Of a DNA stretch of 64,000 bases, positions 30,895 through 38,506 are shown one piece after another. Source of the DNA: Amphibiibacter pelophylacis (GTDB taxonomy: Bacteria > Pseudomonadota > Gammaproteobacteria > Burkholderiales > Burkholderiaceae_C); assembly GCF_037688875.1 (NCBI RefSeq), contig NZ_JAWDIE010000001.1, positions 1 through 64,000 of the forward strand, read 5' to 3'. Positions within the stretch are counted from its first letter, which is position 1; each line of letters opens with the position of its first letter. The notes below the pieces were generated by a model, which saw only the letters and a program-made list of their open reading frames with translations, made no database searches and had not been told where the DNA came from. The position numbers and the translations under genes are program-made.

Positions 30895-31379
30895 GGCGTT
30901 TTGGCTGCCGTGCGGCAGTTGGCGGGCAAATACTTGGGATCAAGGGTGCCGCCGCAGGTCCAGACAACATTTTGACTTGATACGCTGGGCTGGCTCAGAT
31001 CGAAACTGGGTACCAGTGCCAGTGTGTTCTTGCCGATCGGAGCGACGGCCTCCGTGAAGGTGACTGTGATGGTGCCATTGGTGGCGCTGGCCACATTGGC
31101 AATGTTTTTTGTGGGCTTGACGATTTGGATGCCCAAGTTAATGCCGCAGAGGGTGGCATCCGGGTTGTAGCCCAGACATTCCATGTTCTGAGGGCCACGC
31201 GAGGTAAAAGTCTCCATGATTGCCGTTTTATAACCTTGGGCCAGACTTAGGCCTTCCGTCACTTTGGAGCGCGTTGTGTAGTCCAGAAAAGCTGGGGTGG
31301 CAATAGAAGCAAGCACACCAATGACGGCGACCACGATCATCAGCTCGATCAACGTGAAGCCACTATTTTTTCTCTTCAT
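30891..31379 (-). CDS. Type IV pilin-like protein (pilin copy 1, most divergent)
   Basis: A 162-residue prepilin. The leader MKRKNSG is followed by FTLIELMIVVAVIGVLASIATPAFLDY, with G-1, F+1 and E+5 for PilD cleavage and methylation. The C-terminal disulfide loop is WTC...YLPANCR. Two additional cysteines (MECLGYNPDATLCG) suggest a second disulfide absent from the other two pilins. GC content is visibly lower than in surrounding genes. The ATG at 31379 follows a GCGGAG site. No promoter is seen, and a terminator hairpin separates it from the next pilin upstream, so it may be expressed only by read-through. Confidence 0.93.
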   Translation of the reverse strand: MKRKNSGFTLIELMIVVAVIGVLASIATPAFLDYTTRSKVTEGLSLAQGYKTAIMETFTSRGPQNMECLGYNPDATLCGINLGIQIVKPTKNIANVASATNGTITVTFTEAVAPIGKNTLALVPSFDLSQPSVSSQNVVWTCGGTLDPKYLPANCRTAAKTP

Positions 31380-31403
31380 GATGGGCACTCCGCAGCAGGA
31401 AGC

Positions 31404-31425
31404 AAAAAGCGCCCGAAGGCGCTTT
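31404..31425 (-). terminator. Terminator between pilin copies 2 and 1
   Basis: On the minus strand AAAGCGCC and GGCGCTTT form a perfect 8-bp stem with a TTCG loop, followed by extra T residues. It sits 27 bases after the stop of the middle pilin and 25 before the next pilin start. This arrangement keeps the major pilin transcript separate, with only partial read-through into copy 1. Confidence 0.8.
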
Positions 31426-31451
31426 CTGGATTGAATCAGGCATCAGCGAGA

Positions 31452-31904
31452 TTAGGTACCACGGCACTCGGCCGGCAGTACGCTCTGCGGAAGGGCGTTA
31501 GTGCCGCTGCTAGCACCAGCACGGCATTTCCAAGCGATGGAACCGGTGCTTGTAGTGACGTCAGGCGTCAGCGTCAGTGTGGCATCGGTGGCCACCTTGT
31601 CATTGAACGTCACCGTGATCACGCCGTTGGCACCCACTCCAACACTCTTGACGGCCGTGCCGACAATCTTGTTGGCTTCAGGCAGACCAACGTCAGAGTT
31701 GCTTGTGGGCAGCTTGTTGTTCGAGGTGTAGTACTCGGTCACACCTGTTTTAGCCGCACTGGCCAAGGTCAGGCCTTCTGAAACGCGGGCGCGTTTGGTG
31801 TAATCCTGGTAAGCCGGCAGCGCAACGGCTGCGAGGATACCGATGATGGCCACCACGATCATCAGTTCGATCAGGGTGAAGCCTTGCTGGGCACGTTTTT
31901 TCAT
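31452..31904 (-). CDS. pilA: Type IV pilin, probable major pilin (pilin copy 2)
   Basis: A 150-residue PilA-type prepilin. A short leader MKKRAQQG precedes FTLIELMIVVAIIGILAAVALPAYQDY, with the PilD cleavage site and Glu5. The C-terminal disulfide loop spans WKC...VLPAECR. A near-consensus sigma-54 promoter lies 38-53 bases upstream and a good AGGAG ribosome-binding site precedes the ATG at 31904. This makes it the best candidate for the abundant pilus subunit. Base composition is AT-richer than its neighbours. The pilus would act in twitching, adhesion and DNA uptake; the assembly genes are not in the window. Confidence 0.94.
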   Translation of the reverse strand: MKKRAQQGFTLIELMIVVAIIGILAAVALPAYQDYTKRARVSEGLTLASAAKTGVTEYYTSNNKLPTSNSDVGLPEANKIVGTAVKSVGVGANGVITVTFNDKVATDATLTLTPDVTTSTGSIAWKCRAGASSGTNALPQSVLPAECRGT

Positions 31905-31941
31905 GGAGAACTCCTGGAGGGTTAAAGGATGACTTCCTCTA

Positions 31942-31957
31942 AGCAGGTTCCGTGCCA
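31942..31957 (-). promoter_or_regulatory. Sigma-54 (RpoN) promoter for the middle pilin
   Basis: On the minus strand the sequence TGGCACGGAACCTGCT matches the -24/-12 consensus TGGCACGnnnnTTGCT at all fixed positions but one. The transcription start would fall about 28 bases before the pilin ATG. Sigma-54 control of pilA, often through PilSR and with IHF, is established in Pseudomonas and several betaproteobacteria. Confidence 0.75.
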
Positions 31958-32031
31958 GGTGTTTGAGTTGAGCCTGCTGGCTGCGCAAGGCTTGTGCGTG
32001 ACAAAGTGCAGGTTTGTACGGCGTAGCGGGC

Positions 32032-32076
32032 GACACTTTTTGCGCAGCCCTCGGCTGGCGGGCGGCAAAAAGTGTC
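32032..32076. repeat. Perfect 12-bp inverted repeat between pilin genes
   Basis: GACACTTTTTGC (32032-32043) and GCAAAAAGTGTC (32065-32076) are exact complements separated by 21 bases. The spacer itself contains a small CAGCC/GGCTG hairpin. It lies in the 187-base gap between the stop of pilin copy 3 and the start of copy 2. It could be a bidirectional terminator structure or a regulator-binding site. No run of T follows directly on either strand. Confidence 0.6.
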
Positions 32077-32091
32077 AACTGACAAAAAACG

Positions 32092-32580
32092 TCAGCCTGT
32101 TGCTGTGCCTGCCGTCTTGCACTCGCTGGGCAGATACTGGGGTTTGACGCCCTTGTCGGTTGCCGGAGCGCAGGCCCATTGCAGCGAGCCGTCTTTGTCC
32201 TGCGGGGTGAGGGTCAGCAGGTTGTGTGTGGCGTCATCGACTTTCGTGGAGAAAGTCACGGTGATGACGCCGTCAGCACCGACCTGCACGTTGTCCACGC
32301 TCTTGCCTTTGATGGTGGCGGGCAGACCGGCTTTGTCATTGGCGGTGGGCCAGGCGCCGTTGTTGGCGTAATACTCGGTGACGGCGGTCTTGGCCCCGCT
32401 GGCCAGCGTCAGGCCCTCGGTAACGCGGCTGCGTTTGGCGTAATCCTGGTAGGCGGGCAGGGCGACGGCGGCCAGGATGCCGATGATGGCCACGGCCACC
32501 ATCAGTTCGACCAGGGTGAAGCCGTGCGGGCGCACTGTGGTGCGGTGGGCGGTACGTTGCGGGATGCGGCGAGGGGTCAT
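32092..32580 (-). CDS. Type IV pilin-like protein (pilin copy 3)
   Basis: A 162-residue prepilin with an unusually long, Arg-rich leader of about 20 residues (MTPRRIPQRTAHRTTVRPHG). It is followed by FTLVELMVAVAIIGILAAVALPAYQDY. The mature region resembles copy 2 (RVTEGLTLASGAKTAVTEYYANN and GADGVITVTF), with a C-terminal disulfide loop WAC...YLPSECK. The Val for Ile change at mature position 4 and the MVAVA stretch depart from the major-pilin pattern. No sigma-54 site is visible upstream. GC content is closer to the genome average than in the other two copies. Confidence 0.92.
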   Translation of the reverse strand: MTPRRIPQRTAHRTTVRPHGFTLVELMVAVAIIGILAAVALPAYQDYAKRSRVTEGLTLASGAKTAVTEYYANNGAWPTANDKAGLPATIKGKSVDNVQVGADGVITVTFSTKVDDATHNLLTLTPQDKDGSLQWACAPATDKGVKPQYLPSECKTAGTATG

Positions 32581-32690
32581 GATGTGCTCCAGTGGGGGTG
32601 TAAAGGCACATCCAATCTAGTCGCACGCGGCGCGGGTGTCTGTCCCCTCGCGGGGGGTGTCGGTCGCTGGGCTCGCGCCGTTTTACGCCA

Positions 32691-33602
32691 TCACACTGCG
32701 CACCGCAGCGCCTGCTCTGGCAGCGCGAAAATGGCTGGGCGCTCCCAATTCAGCTGCTGACCCTGCTGCAGCGGCTGCAGGCGATGGTGACCGCCTTGGC
32801 AAGGAGCAAACAGGGGGGCCTCGCTGGAGCGCAGACCTGCTTGCGGGCTGTTGTGCTGGCCCATCTGCTGGCAGGCAAGGCCCAGGCTGCGCAGCACGGC
32901 GGCGTGTTCGCCCGGTTTGATGTGGGTCAGGTGCACGGTGGTGGGCTGGCGCAGCTCGCCCAAACCCGCCAGCAGCGTGGCGGGGCAGTGGTGGCCGCTG
33001 ATGCGGGCCAGCAGGGCGTCGTCGTCGGAGAAGGCGGTTTCGGCGATCAGTGCGGCCACATCCAGCTCGTTGAGGCGCTGCCACAGCGCCGGACAGGGGC
33101 CGGTGTCGCCGGTGTAGGCCCAGACGCGGCCGGGCTCGTCCGCCGGGGAGACGGCATAGCCGACGGCAGGCACACTGTGCTCGGCGGGAAGGGCTTCGAT
33201 CCGGCGGTCACCCAGGGCGATGATGTCGCCGGTCTGCAGGGGCTCGAAGGCCAGCGTGGGCTGGCGCGGCGAGGGCAGGGCGCTGAAATCGGGCCAGATC
33301 ACGCCGTTGAAAACGTGGCGGCGCAGGGCGTCCAGCGTTTCGGGCAGGGCGTGCACACGCACCGGCGGGCGCGATGCGCGCTGGCGCAGCCGCATCACCG
33401 TGTCGGCCAGAAAGCCGATGGACACCACGTGATCCAGGTGTGAATGCGTGATGAAAATATGGTCAATGCGCGCCATTTCGTCCACCGTCAGGCCGCCCAC
33501 GCCCGTTCCGGCATCGATGAGGATGTCGTCGTCGAGCAGGAAGGTGCTGGTGTGGCTGCCGGAGGCGATGGAGCCCGAGCAGCCCAGGACGCGAAGTTGC
33601 AT
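32691..33602 (-). CDS. Metallo-beta-lactamase-fold 3',5'-cyclic-nucleotide phosphodiesterase
   Basis: A 303-residue hydrolase starting MQLRVLGCSGSIASGSHTSTFLLDDDILIDAGTG. The metal site is THSHLDHVVSIGFL (HxHxDH), with further ligands in EHSVPAVGY, AYTGDTGP and HLTHIKPGEH. It resembles class II cAMP phosphodiesterases of the metallo-beta-lactamase superfamily. The position directly downstream of an adenylate cyclase gene (59-base gap) strengthens the view that it degrades cAMP. A C-terminal extension of about 40 residues (from about 260) looks variable and low in conservation. Another MBL hydrolase function remains possible. Confidence 0.83.
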   Translation of the reverse strand: MQLRVLGCSGSIASGSHTSTFLLDDDILIDAGTGVGGLTVDEMARIDHIFITHSHLDHVVSIGFLADTVMRLRQRASRPPVRVHALPETLDALRRHVFNGVIWPDFSALPSPRQPTLAFEPLQTGDIIALGDRRIEALPAEHSVPAVGYAVSPADEPGRVWAYTGDTGPCPALWQRLNELDVAALIAETAFSDDDALLARISGHHCPATLLAGLGELRQPTTVHLTHIKPGEHAAVLRSLGLACQQMGQHNSPQAGLRSSEAPLFAPCQGGHHRLQPLQQGQQLNWERPAIFALPEQALRCAV

Positions 33603-33661
33603 GGTGAATCTGGGGCTGGCGAAACGCGATGATGCGCGCCCCGCCGGACAGGGGCAAGGGA

Positions 33662-35878
33662 TTAATCCCCTGCTGTGTGGGAAATAGCACCAGCCGGTGT
33701 GCTGTTGTGCACGCAAACCGGATCCCGTAAAACGGGTGTCAGCACCGCCACCTTCTGCTGGCGGCCCTTGACCTGGACTTCGGCGACGGCTTGCCAGTGC
33801 CACTCGGGGCCAGGCGGCGTGACGGGCCGTCCGCGTCCTTTGCCGGGTGCAGGCGCGGGGTGTTTCTGCCAGGGCGTGCAGGCCAGTTGCGTGGCGGCGC
33901 TGGCCAGCACGGCCACACCAAACTGGCGCGTCAGCGCCTCCAGCCGCGCGGCCACGTTGACCGCATCGCCGATCACGGTGTAGGTGCGGCGCACGTCCGA
34001 GCCCATGTCGCCGACGCAGACCATGCCCGTGTTCAGCCCCACGCCCATGCCCACGCCGGGCAGCCCGCGCTGGGCCAGATCCTGGTTGAGCTCGGCCAGC
34101 GCCGTCTGCATGGCCAGCGCGCAGCGCACGGCGCGCCAGGCGTGGTCGGGCTGGGCCACCGGCGCGCCCCAGAAGGCCATGATGGCGTCGCCGATGTACT
34201 TGTCCACCGTGCCCTGGTGACGGTGGACGACGGCGCTCATGCGCGACAGGAAGAGGTTGATGATGTCGCGCAGCGCGCTCGGGTCCAGCCCCTCGGCCAG
34301 CGCGGTGAAGCCGCGCAGGTCGCAGAACATCACCGTCAGCTCCCGGTTTTCGGCCTGCAGGCTGTAGCGGCCGGGGTGGCGCGCCATCTGGCGCACCAGT
34401 TCGGGTGGCACGTAGCTGCCAAAGAGGCGGACCAGATCGCGTTTCTGGCGCGTCTGCGTCACATAGCCCCAGCTGGTGGCGCCGATATAAAGCAGGGCGG
34501 CCAGCATCAGCGGCGCAGCCATGGGCAGCGCCCAGTGCTCGCTGCGGTACAGCCACAGATTGAGCGCGACCAGACAGGACGTGCATCCCAGCAGCGACAT
34601 CACGCCCGACCACGGTCCCAGCCAGAGCACCGCGCTGCCCACCCACAGCCCGACGACAATGAGCGAGAGAATCTCGTAGCCGCTGGCCCAGTCCGGCCGC
34701 CAGGGCAGATCGCCGTCGATCAGGCCGCTGAGCACGTGGGCGTGCACCTCGACACCGGGCAGTGCCGGGGCGATGGGCGTGGCGCGCAGATCGGCCAGCG
34801 CAGGCGCCGAGCTGCCCACCAGCACCAGCCGCCCCTGCAGACGCGCGCGCAGCGCCGCCACCTGCGCGGGCGCCAGCTCGCCCTGGCGGGCCTGCCACAG
34901 GGTGGCGGCGCTGATGCGGTCGAAGGCCGATGGCGGGCCAGGGCTGTCCTCCGAGGCGGGCCGTGCGCTGCGCCAGGGCACCAGCACATCACCCATGCGG
35001 CCCAGGCCCATCGTCCGCGCCGCCTGGCCCGGCGGTGTGAGCGTCAGGCCCAGCAGCAGGCGCTGGCCGCTGTCGCTGCGGCTGGCGGGCAGCCACTGCG
35101 GCTGCACCTGCATTCCGCTGTGCGGCAGCAGGTACAGCGACAGCGCCAGCGAGCCATAAAACTGCCCGTCCAGCGGCGTCACCAGCGGCACGCGGCGCAC
35201 CACGCCATCGCGGTCGGGCAGGGCGTTGATGAAGCCGCCGCGCACCCCGGCGTACGCGCGGGTGCTGGCGCCGTAACCTGTCCAGGGCGAGATCAGCCCT
35301 GGCGCAGGGAACAGCGGCGGCGGCAGGTGGCCGTTGCGCTGGCCCAGCCGGTCCGAGGTCAGGTAGTAGCCCAGCACCACCGGCTGCTGCGCCAGCCAGG
35401 CGCCCAGGGCCGGGTCGGGCTGGGTGAGGCTCTGCCAGTCGCGGGTGTAGCGGTTCAGGGCCGGGTGCTGCTGGGTCAGGCGCTGCCAGGCCTGCAGCGG
35501 CACGGTCTGCTCGGGTTCGGCCAGGACCAGATCGAAGGCGACGGCGCGGGCGCCCAGGGTGGTTGTCAGTTCGCGTGTCAGCCCGGCCAGCGTCTCGCGC
35601 GGCCAGGGCCAGCGGCCCAGACGCTGCAGGCTGGCTTCGTCGATGTCAACGATCACAATGGGCGCGCTGCTGGGGCGGCGCAGCGCCAGCGAGCGCACGT
35701 CCTGCAGCCACCACTCGACGCGTTCGACCGGCGCCAGGCGCAGCACGCCCACGGCGTGAAAGGTGCCTAAGGTGACCAGAAACCCCAGCGCCAGCCCGAC
35801 CAGCCAGCGCAGCGGCAGCCGCCACAGGGCCTCGCGCCAGCCCAGCCAGCGCTCCCGGCTTGCGGCCCGCGCGCTCAC
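33662..35878 (-). CDS. CHASE2-domain adenylate cyclase (class III)
   Basis: A 738-residue inner-membrane sensor. TM1 is about 24-46, followed by a periplasmic CHASE2 domain (about 50-385; APIVIVDIDEASLQRLGRWPW). Three TM helices span about 400-472 and the cytoplasmic class III cyclase domain is about 510-680. Metal ligands are D520 (FCDLRGF) and D564 (DKYIGDAIM). Purine-specifying residues are K560 and T634, and the transition-state pair is N641 and R645 (VIGDAVNVAARL). The K/T combination points to ATP, hence cAMP. The CHASE2 ligand is unknown. It lies 13 bases downstream of the FHA gene and 59 upstream of the phosphodiesterase gene. Confidence 0.93.
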   Translation of the reverse strand: MSARAASRERWLGWREALWRLPLRWLVGLALGFLVTLGTFHAVGVLRLAPVERVEWWLQDVRSLALRRPSSAPIVIVDIDEASLQRLGRWPWPRETLAGLTRELTTTLGARAVAFDLVLAEPEQTVPLQAWQRLTQQHPALNRYTRDWQSLTQPDPALGAWLAQQPVVLGYYLTSDRLGQRNGHLPPPLFPAPGLISPWTGYGASTRAYAGVRGGFINALPDRDGVVRRVPLVTPLDGQFYGSLALSLYLLPHSGMQVQPQWLPASRSDSGQRLLLGLTLTPPGQAARTMGLGRMGDVLVPWRSARPASEDSPGPPSAFDRISAATLWQARQGELAPAQVAALRARLQGRLVLVGSSAPALADLRATPIAPALPGVEVHAHVLSGLIDGDLPWRPDWASGYEILSLIVVGLWVGSAVLWLGPWSGVMSLLGCTSCLVALNLWLYRSEHWALPMAAPLMLAALLYIGATSWGYVTQTRQKRDLVRLFGSYVPPELVRQMARHPGRYSLQAENRELTVMFCDLRGFTALAEGLDPSALRDIINLFLSRMSAVVHRHQGTVDKYIGDAIMAFWGAPVAQPDHAWRAVRCALAMQTALAELNQDLAQRGLPGVGMGVGLNTGMVCVGDMGSDVRRTYTVIGDAVNVAARLEALTRQFGVAVLASAATQLACTPWQKHPAPAPGKGRGRPVTPPGPEWHWQAVAEVQVKGRQQKVAVLTPVLRDPVCVHNSTPAGAISHTAGD

Positions 35879-35891
35879 GGCCGCCGGGCGG

Positions 35892-36611
35892 TCAGGGGAT
35901 GAGGATTTCGATGCGCGTCCCGGCGATGTCCAGCACCTCGCCGCTGGTCAGGGCGCGGCGGGTGTCGTCGATCTGGACTTCCACGCCGTCCGCGCTGCGC
36001 ACAATCGCGGCGACCTGCACGCCGGGCTTGCCCAGCGTGGTGCGTGCCTTGGCCAGCGGCATGATTTTGCCTTCGGCCTTGCCCGACAGCACGTGCAGGC
36101 GGCAGACCAGCAGGCCCTCGCTGTCGCGTTGCGGCGCCGGGACGGGCGCTGCTGCCACCGGCGGTTGGGCCAGATCGGCCAGCGCGGCACCGACCATCGT
36201 GGGCTCGGACGTCGGGTCTGGGGTGTCGCCCATCACCGATTCGCGGGCCTGTGGTGCGCTGGACAGGTCAGCAATGGTGCCAAAAGCGGGCAGCGCCGGA
36301 GCGGCGAGGGGCTCGGTGGCGCGGGCGAACTGCAGGCGGTAGCGGCCGATTTCGATCACGTCGTCCGGGCCCAGCATCTGGCGCTTGACGGGCTTGCGGT
36401 TGACGTAAGTGCCGTTGGTGCTGTTGAGGTCTTCCAGGAAAACGTTGTCGCCGATGCGCTGCAGCACGGCGTGCTCGCCGCTTACGGCGAGGTTGTCGAT
36501 GACGACGTCGTTGTAAGGGCGGCGCCCCAGGGTGGTGCGGTCTTTGGACAGATCGACTTCACGGACCACCTGTCCGTCCAGCGACAAAATCAGTTTCAGC
36601 GGGCTGCTCAT
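35892..36611 (-). CDS. FHA-domain protein
   Basis: A 239-residue cytoplasmic protein. The N-terminal FHA domain (about 5-98) has the phosphothreonine-binding residues in GRRPYNDVVIDNLAVSGEHAVL (R30, S44, H47) and LNSTNGTYVN. A Thr/Pro/Ala-rich linker (about 100-165, with DTPDPTSEPTMVG) could itself be phosphorylated. Residues about 168-239 (VCRLHVLSGKAEGKIMPL, then TTLGK) look like a second, degenerate FHA domain lacking the binding residues. It sits between the PP2C and cyclase genes and probably reads kinase output, perhaps linking it to the cyclase. Confidence 0.9.
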   Translation of the reverse strand: MSSPLKLILSLDGQVVREVDLSKDRTTLGRRPYNDVVIDNLAVSGEHAVLQRIGDNVFLEDLNSTNGTYVNRKPVKRQMLGPDDVIEIGRYRLQFARATEPLAAPALPAFGTIADLSSAPQARESVMGDTPDPTSEPTMVGAALADLAQPPVAAAPVPAPQRDSEGLLVCRLHVLSGKAEGKIMPLAKARTTLGKPGVQVAAIVRSADGVEVQIDDTRRALTSGEVLDIAGTRIEILIP

Positions 36612-36665
36612 AGGCCGGTTCCAGTCAGAAAGGCGCGCAACCGATCGCGCGCGGATTGGGCGCCA

Positions 36666-37505
36666 TTATCGGCCAGAAAGCCCCGGAGGCGTCCGCAAAG
36701 AGCCGACGCGCACGGTCAGCACGGTGACATTGTCGCGTCCGCCGTGTTCATTCGCGGCCCGGACCAGGGCTTCGGCCAGGGCCTGCGGAGCACTGAGGCC
36801 GGCGCACAGCCGGGCGATGCCCGCGTCGTCCAGGGCGTCGGTCAGGCCGTCGCTGCACATCAGGAAAAGATCGCCGGACACAACGGGCAGCACGCGCGTC
36901 TCCGGGCCAAACGCGCCCTCGATGCCCAGGGCGCGGGTCAGCACATTGCGCGCCGCCGGATGGCCGAACAGACTCTGCGCGGGCAGCCCGGCGTCGATCT
37001 GCTCCTGCAGCACGGTGTGGTCGCGGGTGATCTGCAGCAGCTCGCCGGCCCGCCAGCAGTAAATGCGCGAATCGCCCACATGGCAGACAAAAGCACGGTC
37101 GCGTCGCAGCCACAGCCCGGCCAGGGTCGTGCCCATGCCGTGCAGCGCCGGATCCCGGCGCGCCTGCTGCATCACCTGGTGGTGCGCCTGCCATTGCGCG
37201 TCGTGCAGAGCCTGCTGCACGGCGGCCAGGCTGCTGTCGCTGTCCGCCGAAGTAGCGCGGCCCAGCGCCGAAAGAATCTGCGTGCAGGCACAGTTCACCG
37301 CCATGCGGCTGGCGACTTCGCCCCCGCTGTAACCGCCCATGCCGTCGGCCAGAAAGGCCAGATCGGCCTCGTGTTCGATGCGCACAGCGTCTTCGTTGTT
37401 GCGGCGCACCAGACCCACGTCGGTGGCGGCGCCCCAAAGCAGATCGAAATCGCAGGGGGCGGCCAGCCAGCCGCCACTGGGGTCGGGCGCAGGGGGCGTG
37501 TTCAT
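36666..37505 (-). CDS. PP2C-family Ser/Thr phosphatase
   Basis: A 279-residue PppA/Stp-type metal-dependent phosphatase. The motifs in order are ATDVGLVRRNNEDA, FLADGMGGYSGGEVAS, MGTTLAGLWL, CHVGDSRIY, MCSDGLTDAL and GGRDNVTVL, carrying all metal-binding aspartates. The ATG at 37505 overlaps the kinase stop (ATGA), so it is translationally coupled to the kinase whose phosphorylation it probably reverses. A longer reading upstream overlaps the kinase gene and lacks conserved sequence. Confidence 0.94.
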   Translation of the reverse strand: MNTPPAPDPSGGWLAAPCDFDLLWGAATDVGLVRRNNEDAVRIEHEADLAFLADGMGGYSGGEVASRMAVNCACTQILSALGRATSADSDSSLAAVQQALHDAQWQAHHQVMQQARRDPALHGMGTTLAGLWLRRDRAFVCHVGDSRIYCWRAGELLQITRDHTVLQEQIDAGLPAQSLFGHPAARNVLTRALGIEGAFGPETRVLPVVSGDLFLMCSDGLTDALDDAGIARLCAGLSAPQALAEALVRAANEHGGRDNVTVLTVRVGSLRTPPGLSGR

Positions 37506-38500
37506 GCGCGCAGGCCGCTGCGGGCCAGCAGAGCGCGGGCAGCGCGGGCGCTGGCCGGACGCTGCTGCGGGTCGGTCGCGCACAGGGGCTGCAGGAAGGT
37601 ATTCCAGGCCGGGGCGCTGCCGTCGGCGCGGTCGGGCACGGCGGGGACCGGCCCTTTGAGGATCAGGCGCATCAGCTCGCCCAGCGAGGGCGCGTCAAAC
37701 GCCGGGCGGCCGGTCAGCAGCTCGGTCAGCACCACACCCAGGGCATACAGATCGCCGCGCGCGTCGCAGGGCTGGCCCATGAGCTGCTCGGGAGCCATGT
37801 AGGCGGGCGAGCCCAGCATCATGCCGCTGCGCGTCTGGCTGTCCTGCAGCCAGCGCGCCACACCGAAATCGGTCAGCGTGACCTGGCTGCTGGCCTCGTC
37901 GTAGAGGATGTTGTCGGGTTTGAGATCGCGGTGGACGATGCCCTGTTCGTGGGCGTAAGCCAGCGCGTCCAGGATCTGGTCGGCGATGCCCGCCAGCGCC
38001 GGGCTGCTCAGGCGCTGGCTGCCGCACCAGGCGCGCAGGCTCTGGCCCCGCAGCAGATCCATCACCAGATGGACACGGCCACCCCGCTGGCCGCTGCGCC
38101 GCGCGCGCACGATGTGGGGGTGCTGCAGGCGCTCCAGCGTCTGGACTTCCTGCAGAAAGCGCGGCAGATCGCCGCTGTCTTCCAGCCGGGCGCGGCCCTG
38201 GCCGTCGAGTGCGGTGGCAAAGACCTTGACCGCCACGGTGTCGCCGCTGGCGTGGTCGAGGGCGCGATAGACGGTGGCGCTGCTGCCCCGGCCCAGAACG
38301 TCCTGCAGGGTCAGGCCCAGCAGGACGGGAGGGCTTGCAGCGCCAGCAGACGCATCTGTAGCTGCCTCACCCGAGTCCGCTTCCGGTCCGGTTTCAGGCG
38401 CTGACAAAGACGCCGCCTCGGGCGGGCGGCGTCCGCGCTGGAACAGCGCCCAGGCCGCGCCCAGCGCCAGACCCAGAAGCACCCATGCCAGCGTGGTCAC
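37502..38500 (-). CDS. Membrane-anchored Hanks-type Ser/Thr protein kinase
   Basis: A 332-residue kinase with an N-terminal TM helix (about 3-20) and a Pro/Ala/Glu-rich linker (about 25-58). The kinase domain (about 64-325) has a Gly-rich loop LGRGSSATVYRA, catalytic lysine K92 (AVKVF), HRDLKPDN (190-197), DFG (211-213) and SPAYMAPEQL. It has no sensory domain outside the membrane. It starts at GTG 38500, only 6 bases after the sucD stop, so it is almost certainly on the sucCD transcript. Targets probably include the FHA protein encoded two genes on. Confidence 0.94.
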   Translation of the reverse strand: MTTLAWVLLGLALGAAWALFQRGRRPPEAASLSAPETGPEADSGEAATDASAGAASPPVLLGLTLQDVLGRGSSATVYRALDHASGDTVAVKVFATALDGQGRARLEDSGDLPRFLQEVQTLERLQHPHIVRARRSGQRGGRVHLVMDLLRGQSLRAWCGSQRLSSPALAGIADQILDALAYAHEQGIVHRDLKPDNILYDEASSQVTLTDFGVARWLQDSQTRSGMMLGSPAYMAPEQLMGQPCDARGDLYALGVVLTELLTGRPAFDAPSLGELMRLILKGPVPAVPDRADGSAPAWNTFLQPLCATDPQQRPASARAARALLARSGLRA

Positions 38501-38506
38501 ATCCGG

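Noticed and set aside
32065..32078. TTGACA on the minus strand inside the inverted repeat, as a possible -35 of a pilin promoter
   Set aside because: No -10-like hexamer lies 16-18 bases downstream; the sigma-54 element nearer the gene explains expression better.
33658..33669. Palindrome GGGATTAATCCC at the end of the cyclase gene
   Set aside because: It has a perfect 6-bp half-site, but it overlaps the stop codon and has no T-run or known regulator match; likely chance.
32691..34898. A 735-codon reading that would fuse part of the cyclase region to the phosphodiesterase
   Set aside because: The upstream half is out of frame with the cyclase and has no domain. The phosphodiesterase has its own ATG at 33602 beginning with the family motif.
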